A stretch of DNA of 64,000 nt from positions 19,656-83,655 of the forward strand of contig JAJOJF010000009.1 in NCBI GenBank assembly GCA_021208885.1. Direction: 5' to 3'. Both the position numbers and the translations under genes were made by a program. This DNA comes from Burkholderiaceae bacterium (GTDB lineage Bacteria; Pseudomonadota; Gammaproteobacteria; Burkholderiales; Burkholderiaceae_B). The notes under the pieces were generated by a model that was not told the DNA's origin, searched no databases, and saw nothing but the letters and a program-made list of their open reading frames with translations. This document shows positions 61,048-64,000 of the stretch, piece by piece (the first letter of the stretch is position 1; each line of letters starts with the position of its first letter).

Positions 61048-61670
61048 CGATGCCGCCAACTGCCAGCACTGTATATATCGTGGATGACGATGAGGCTGTT
61101 CGCGACTCACTGCGTTGGCTGCTTGAAGCCAACACGTATCGGGTCAAGGCCTTTGCCAGTGCTGAAGCGTTTCTGGCGGAGTACCGTGAAGAAAACCCCG
61201 GCATCCTGATCGTGGATGTACGCATGCCAGGCATGAGTGGGCTGCAACTGCAAGAAGAACTCCTAGCCAGAAAATCCCACATGCCAGTGGTTTTTATTAC
61301 CGGTCACGGTGATGTGCCCATGGCTGTGAACACCATGAAAAAAGGTGCGGTCGACTTTCTGGAAAAGCCGTTTAACGAGACCGATCTCAGAGACATCGTC
61401 AGCCGCATGTTCGAGATCGCCAACGAGAATCTTCAGAAACAACAATCCAAGCGGGCGCACGAAGCCATGCTTGGCAGGCTCACGGCCCGTGAGCAGCAGG
61501 TGCTTGAGCGCATCGTGGCTGGACGCCTTAACAAACAAATCGCAGATGACTTGGGCATCAGCATCAAGACGGTGGAAGCCCACCGCGCCAACATCATGGA
61601 AAAGCTTCAGGTAACGACGGTTGCTGATCTCATGAAGGTGGCTTTGGCTGGAGAGGCGCCAGCGGCGTGA
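61044..61670 (+). CDS. FixJ/LuxR-type response regulator
   Basis: The 208-residue protein has a receiver domain (about 8-125) with phosphoacceptor D58 in LIVDVRMPGMSG and the acidic pair VDDDE near 13. A LuxR helix-turn-helix follows (about 143-190: LTAREQQVLERIVAGRLNKQIADDL, SIKTVEAHRANIMEKL). It is the cognate regulator of the kinase upstream. A perfect bidirectional terminator follows. Confidence 0.95.
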   Translation: MTMPPTASTVYIVDDDEAVRDSLRWLLEANTYRVKAFASAEAFLAEYREENPGILIVDVRMPGMSGLQLQEELLARKSHMPVVFITGHGDVPMAVNTMKKGAVDFLEKPFNETDLRDIVSRMFEIANENLQKQQSKRAHEAMLGRLTAREQQVLERIVAGRLNKQIADDLGISIKTVEAHRANIMEKLQVTTVADLMKVALAGEAPAA

Positions 61671-61705
61671 TAGAGCCTAGGTAGACCAGTATTAATTGCG
61701 CAGCT

Positions 61706-61743
61706 GTTTTCTAAAAAGAAACAATCGTTTCTTTTTAGAAAAC
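61706..61743. terminator. bidirectional terminator between fixJ-like and wzz-like genes
   Basis: A perfect 17-bp stem (61706-61722 with 61727-61743) with loop AATC lies between convergent genes. T-rich arms and flanks on both strands allow use in either direction. Confidence 0.92.
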
Positions 61744-61767
61744 GTTTTATCAAAGGCAAAGAATAAG

Positions 61768-62901
61768 CTAGGTGGCCGCGCCCGTGGCTTTGCGTTTGTT
61801 CAGCGCTGAGCGCAACAGCACCAACACAATCCCGATAAAACCACCGCCAACGAGCGCCAAAGCGAGGATCAGCGAACGCCGAATGTTGGACTTGAACTCA
61901 ATCGCACCGACGTCGTAACGTGCCGCCACAAAATCACCCTGCACGATTGGCGTTTCATTAAAAGCAACGATCGCCCGGTCAATCAACTGGTTTTGTTCGA
62001 TGGCGCGAGCCTGTGCCTCGAGCTCGATCAGCTCACCGATGTAGGCCTCTTTTTGTTCGCGGCTTTGGATGAGTTTGATCTCTTTCTCAATGGCTTCATA
62101 ACCACGCAGGTAGAAAGGCTGGTTCTCCGTCAAATTCGCCACGACTGAAGCGCCCGCCTGAAAGGTCTGCGTTTCGATCGTGTTTTTAGCAATACCCAGC
62201 GAACGGGCAATCTCCGCTTGCTCTTGCAGGTAGGCAACGCGGTTGCGAACGTTTTTGTCGTAGTCTTCAAGCAAGTTACCCAGCTTGAACTCAATATCCT
62301 CAAGTTGGAACTCGGCATCACGTTCACGGACCTTCACGAGCCGCGTGAACTGCTCTTGCAAGGTCTGTCGCACATTGTCCTGCGAGTTTCGCAGGGCTTG
62401 ATTCAAAATGAACCGGATCGTGTCCTGATCCTCACCACTTTTAAAATCCACCACCCAAGTCGTTCTCGGATCTCGATTGCGCGTGTCCTCCGGATCCGTT
62501 GGCGGCAAGATTTGATATTGGTAGGCCTCTGCAACCAAACGAATTTCGTATTCGAGCTCAGACTCATCCGGTTGGCGTTTGACAGCACCGTACTCACGGA
62601 TGGCTTCCACCAACGTTTCGCGCGTAATCAGATCTTCAGTGAAGAGCCCCAAAAGCCTGGACCGATCAACATTAAAAAACTCCAACGCGTTCAAGGTTTC
62701 GTAAGCACTGGCCTGTCCGACGGTAATAGGACGCACCTCGAATCTGCCACTTAATGTCTGTGGGGCCAGAAACGCAAACAGGCCACCGGCCAGCATGGTT
62801 AGCGCAGTGACCAATGCAATCAGCCAACGTCCCTCCCAAACAGTGCTGACTAGCTGAGCCAGATCGATTTCGTCATCTTGATACTGCGGTGCGTCTGTCA
62901 T
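61768..62901 (-). CDS. Wzz-like polysaccharide chain-length determinant
   Basis: The 377-residue protein has membrane helices near residues 30-52 and 345-368 with a long periplasmic coiled-coil region between them. The start MTDAPQYQDDEIDLAQLVSTVWEGRWLI is typical of Wzz domain proteins. These set the length of O-antigen or other polysaccharide chains. An upstream TTG-led extension of 21 residues was rejected in favour of ATG 62901. No other polysaccharide genes are visible before the window ends. Confidence 0.88.
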   Translation of the reverse strand: MTDAPQYQDDEIDLAQLVSTVWEGRWLIALVTALTMLAGGLFAFLAPQTLSGRFEVRPITVGQASAYETLNALEFFNVDRSRLLGLFTEDLITRETLVEAIREYGAVKRQPDESELEYEIRLVAEAYQYQILPPTDPEDTRNRDPRTTWVVDFKSGEDQDTIRFILNQALRNSQDNVRQTLQEQFTRLVKVRERDAEFQLEDIEFKLGNLLEDYDKNVRNRVAYLQEQAEIARSLGIAKNTIETQTFQAGASVVANLTENQPFYLRGYEAIEKEIKLIQSREQKEAYIGELIELEAQARAIEQNQLIDRAIVAFNETPIVQGDFVAARYDVGAIEFKSNIRRSLILALALVGGGFIGIVLVLLRSALNKRKATGAAT

Positions 62902-63375
62902 ATTAAGTAAACCAGGTAAGCAATCAAAGCCCCGTAAGCCAACAGGCTTGAGGCAATCAACCATTTGGAAGCGGTACTAAAAGTAGTTCTCATGGTCGGG
63001 TATCTCAAGTGTGGACCCCAATACCGGGTCAAGACACAAGACCACCAACTACAGTCGCGCAAGCGGTACTTGCTTGATGTCGGAGTGTAGGTTTACTAAC
63101 TAATATTTTGTGCAATTCAAATTGGCAATTTTTAGTGTTATGCACCTAGGAGGTCACTGCAAAGTGGCGAATTCCCGACCATTCGAATAATTATTCGTAT
63201 TTTTCAAAGCATTGAACCGATACTAATTATTTTTTTAAACAGCAAAGAAATAAGAATGACCGCAAATCAAATCAATTGATGAAAAACACTCTTAATTGGC
63301 AATAAAAGTTGTGCAAATATTTGCTTAGTCCTGCCATTATCTGAGGACCTCATTGAAGTTAAGGTCTCACCAGCG
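62902..63375. other. AT-rich intergenic region with a 14-bp palindrome
   Basis: This region of about 470 nt separates the divergent wzz-like and regulator-like genes. CGAATAATTATTCG at 63184-63197 is a perfect palindrome. The AT content rises sharply after 63100, as in silenced or strongly regulated promoters. No gene is seen. Confidence 0.55.
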
Positions 63376-63963
63376 ATGGACAGCCTCATTGATTTGAAGC
63401 AACGATTTGCACAGCAACTCGAAATGTCTTTGCGACAAGCCTATGGTGGCACCCTGCCCTCACTGTCGACCATTGCGCGCGACTTGTCTTTGCGTTTTCC
63501 TTACTTGCCACATGTCAGCACCGAGACTGTTCGAAAGTGGTTACGCGGGGTCGCCATTCCCCAATCACCTCGGATGCAGGCACTGGCCAATTGGCTAGGC
63601 GATGATATAACGCAGGTGCTAAACACAAAACCCCAAGCCATGGGGACAATGGGCGGTTGGTCAATGCGTCAACCCAGCCATTCGGGTGACATGAGTGATG
63701 TAACCATCGCCAACAAAAACAACCATGCCAGCATACTTAATCTGCTCGACTCACTAAGCGCGACAGACTACGAGCTTGTTGTTCGGCTCGCTGAATCACT
63801 AGCCTCAAAATCAGCGGCTAGTCCAATGGCCGCCCTCAGCGGCATCCCTATATCACTGGCTGAAGAGCCCATTACGTTAAAGGGTGGCATCGCCGCGCCG
63901 AGCGTTGACGTTGCACCTGCAAAGCCAGCTTTGAGATCGACCCGCAGAATCATCAGGCGATAG
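63376..63963 (+). CDS. putative DNA-binding regulator, Burkholderiales type
   Basis: The 195-residue protein has an N-terminal region (about 5-85) reading like a helix-turn-helix of phage-repressor type: LPSLSTIARDLSLRF, then STETVRKWLRGVAIPQSPRMQALANWLG. The middle is low in recognisable features, and the C-terminus is Ala/Pro-rich with a basic RSTRRIIRR end. I do not know the exact family. A role in regulating the adjacent polysaccharide gene is only a guess. Confidence 0.6.
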   Translation: MDSLIDLKQRFAQQLEMSLRQAYGGTLPSLSTIARDLSLRFPYLPHVSTETVRKWLRGVAIPQSPRMQALANWLGDDITQVLNTKPQAMGTMGGWSMRQPSHSGDMSDVTIANKNNHASILNLLDSLSATDYELVVRLAESLASKSAASPMAALSGIPISLAEEPITLKGGIAAPSVDVAPAKPALRSTRRIIRR

Positions 63964-64000
63964 GCCTCTTATCAGACCTACAGCAGGTCCACCCCATACT

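Overview
The window comes from a betaproteobacterium, most likely of the order Burkholderiales (Alcaligenaceae/Burkholderiaceae side). The evidence is family-level: a Bug-type tricarboxylate-transporter receptor, a homodimeric pyruvate dehydrogenase operon whose E3 carries its own lipoyl domain, a potFGHI operon, a Kdo kinase, and a FixLJ-like pair that belongs beside the pdh operon in many Burkholderiales (from memory). Housekeeping genes lie mostly on the minus strand and form tight, often 4-nt-overlapping operons. They are interrupted by toxin-antitoxin (TA) and defence-type genes.

Layout. 0-2.5 kb: end of an unknown gene, a GT9 heptosyltransferase-like gene and an accessory nucleotidyltransferase. 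2.6-9.8 kb: phoU, then the coupled operon potF-potG-potH-potI-yffB-rmuC-rpiA. 10-18 kb: Kdo kinase, a large FtsX-type permease, radA, alr, a DUF486 membrane protein, a HerA-like ATPase and a CDGSH iron-sulfur protein. 18.6-22.4 kb: hipBA, a Bug receptor, a small frameshifted gene and hicBA. 22.5-29.7 kb: purine genes guaA, guaB and purL. 30-37 kb: fitAB-like TA, an orphan VapB-like antitoxin, an acyl-CoA ligase with a thiolase, a nucleotidyltransferase/HTH pair, and an AAA/DUF4143 ATPase behind a phased repeat array. 37.2-43.1 kb: lpdA, aceF and aceE. 43.5-58.9 kb: a dense accessory island (AAA-like/PDDEXK, ImmA+PIN, Fic, SWIM-SNF2 helicase, ParDE, Xre-RES, AbiEi/AbiEii, a second AAA/DUF4143 ATPase with its own repeat array, a TnpB-derived miniature element, PrlF-YhaV). 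59.2-64 kb: FixL/FixJ-like two-component pair, a Wzz-like protein and a putative DNA-binding protein.

The most striking signals are these. (1) Two paralogous AAA/DUF4143 ATPases, 20 kb apart and on opposite strands, are each preceded by five direct repeats of the same core (consensus RATTRGACGA) at a fixed 22- or 23-bp period, ending about 20 bp before the start codon. This looks like an undescribed operator array. (2) The second ATPase sits between a 39-bp piece of the fic 3' part and a decayed copy of the SNF2 3' end, in the same order and orientation as the intact fic-SNF2 pair, so it appears to have replaced the inside of a duplicated fic-SNF2 locus. (3) A roughly 300-bp internally deleted IS200/IS605 (TnpB) element lies at the 3' end of yhaV and supplies its last codons. 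(4) aceF and lpdA read as one 1037-codon frame because one base is missing in aceF. A second one-base shift, at A AAA AAC, breaks a small gene after hicA. Either may be real or a homopolymer error. (5) The island separates aceE from a divergent FixLJ pair that is probably ancestral to that position.

No rRNA, tRNA or CRISPR array was seen. All identifications rest on reading the sequence and on recalled family motifs; no database search was run.
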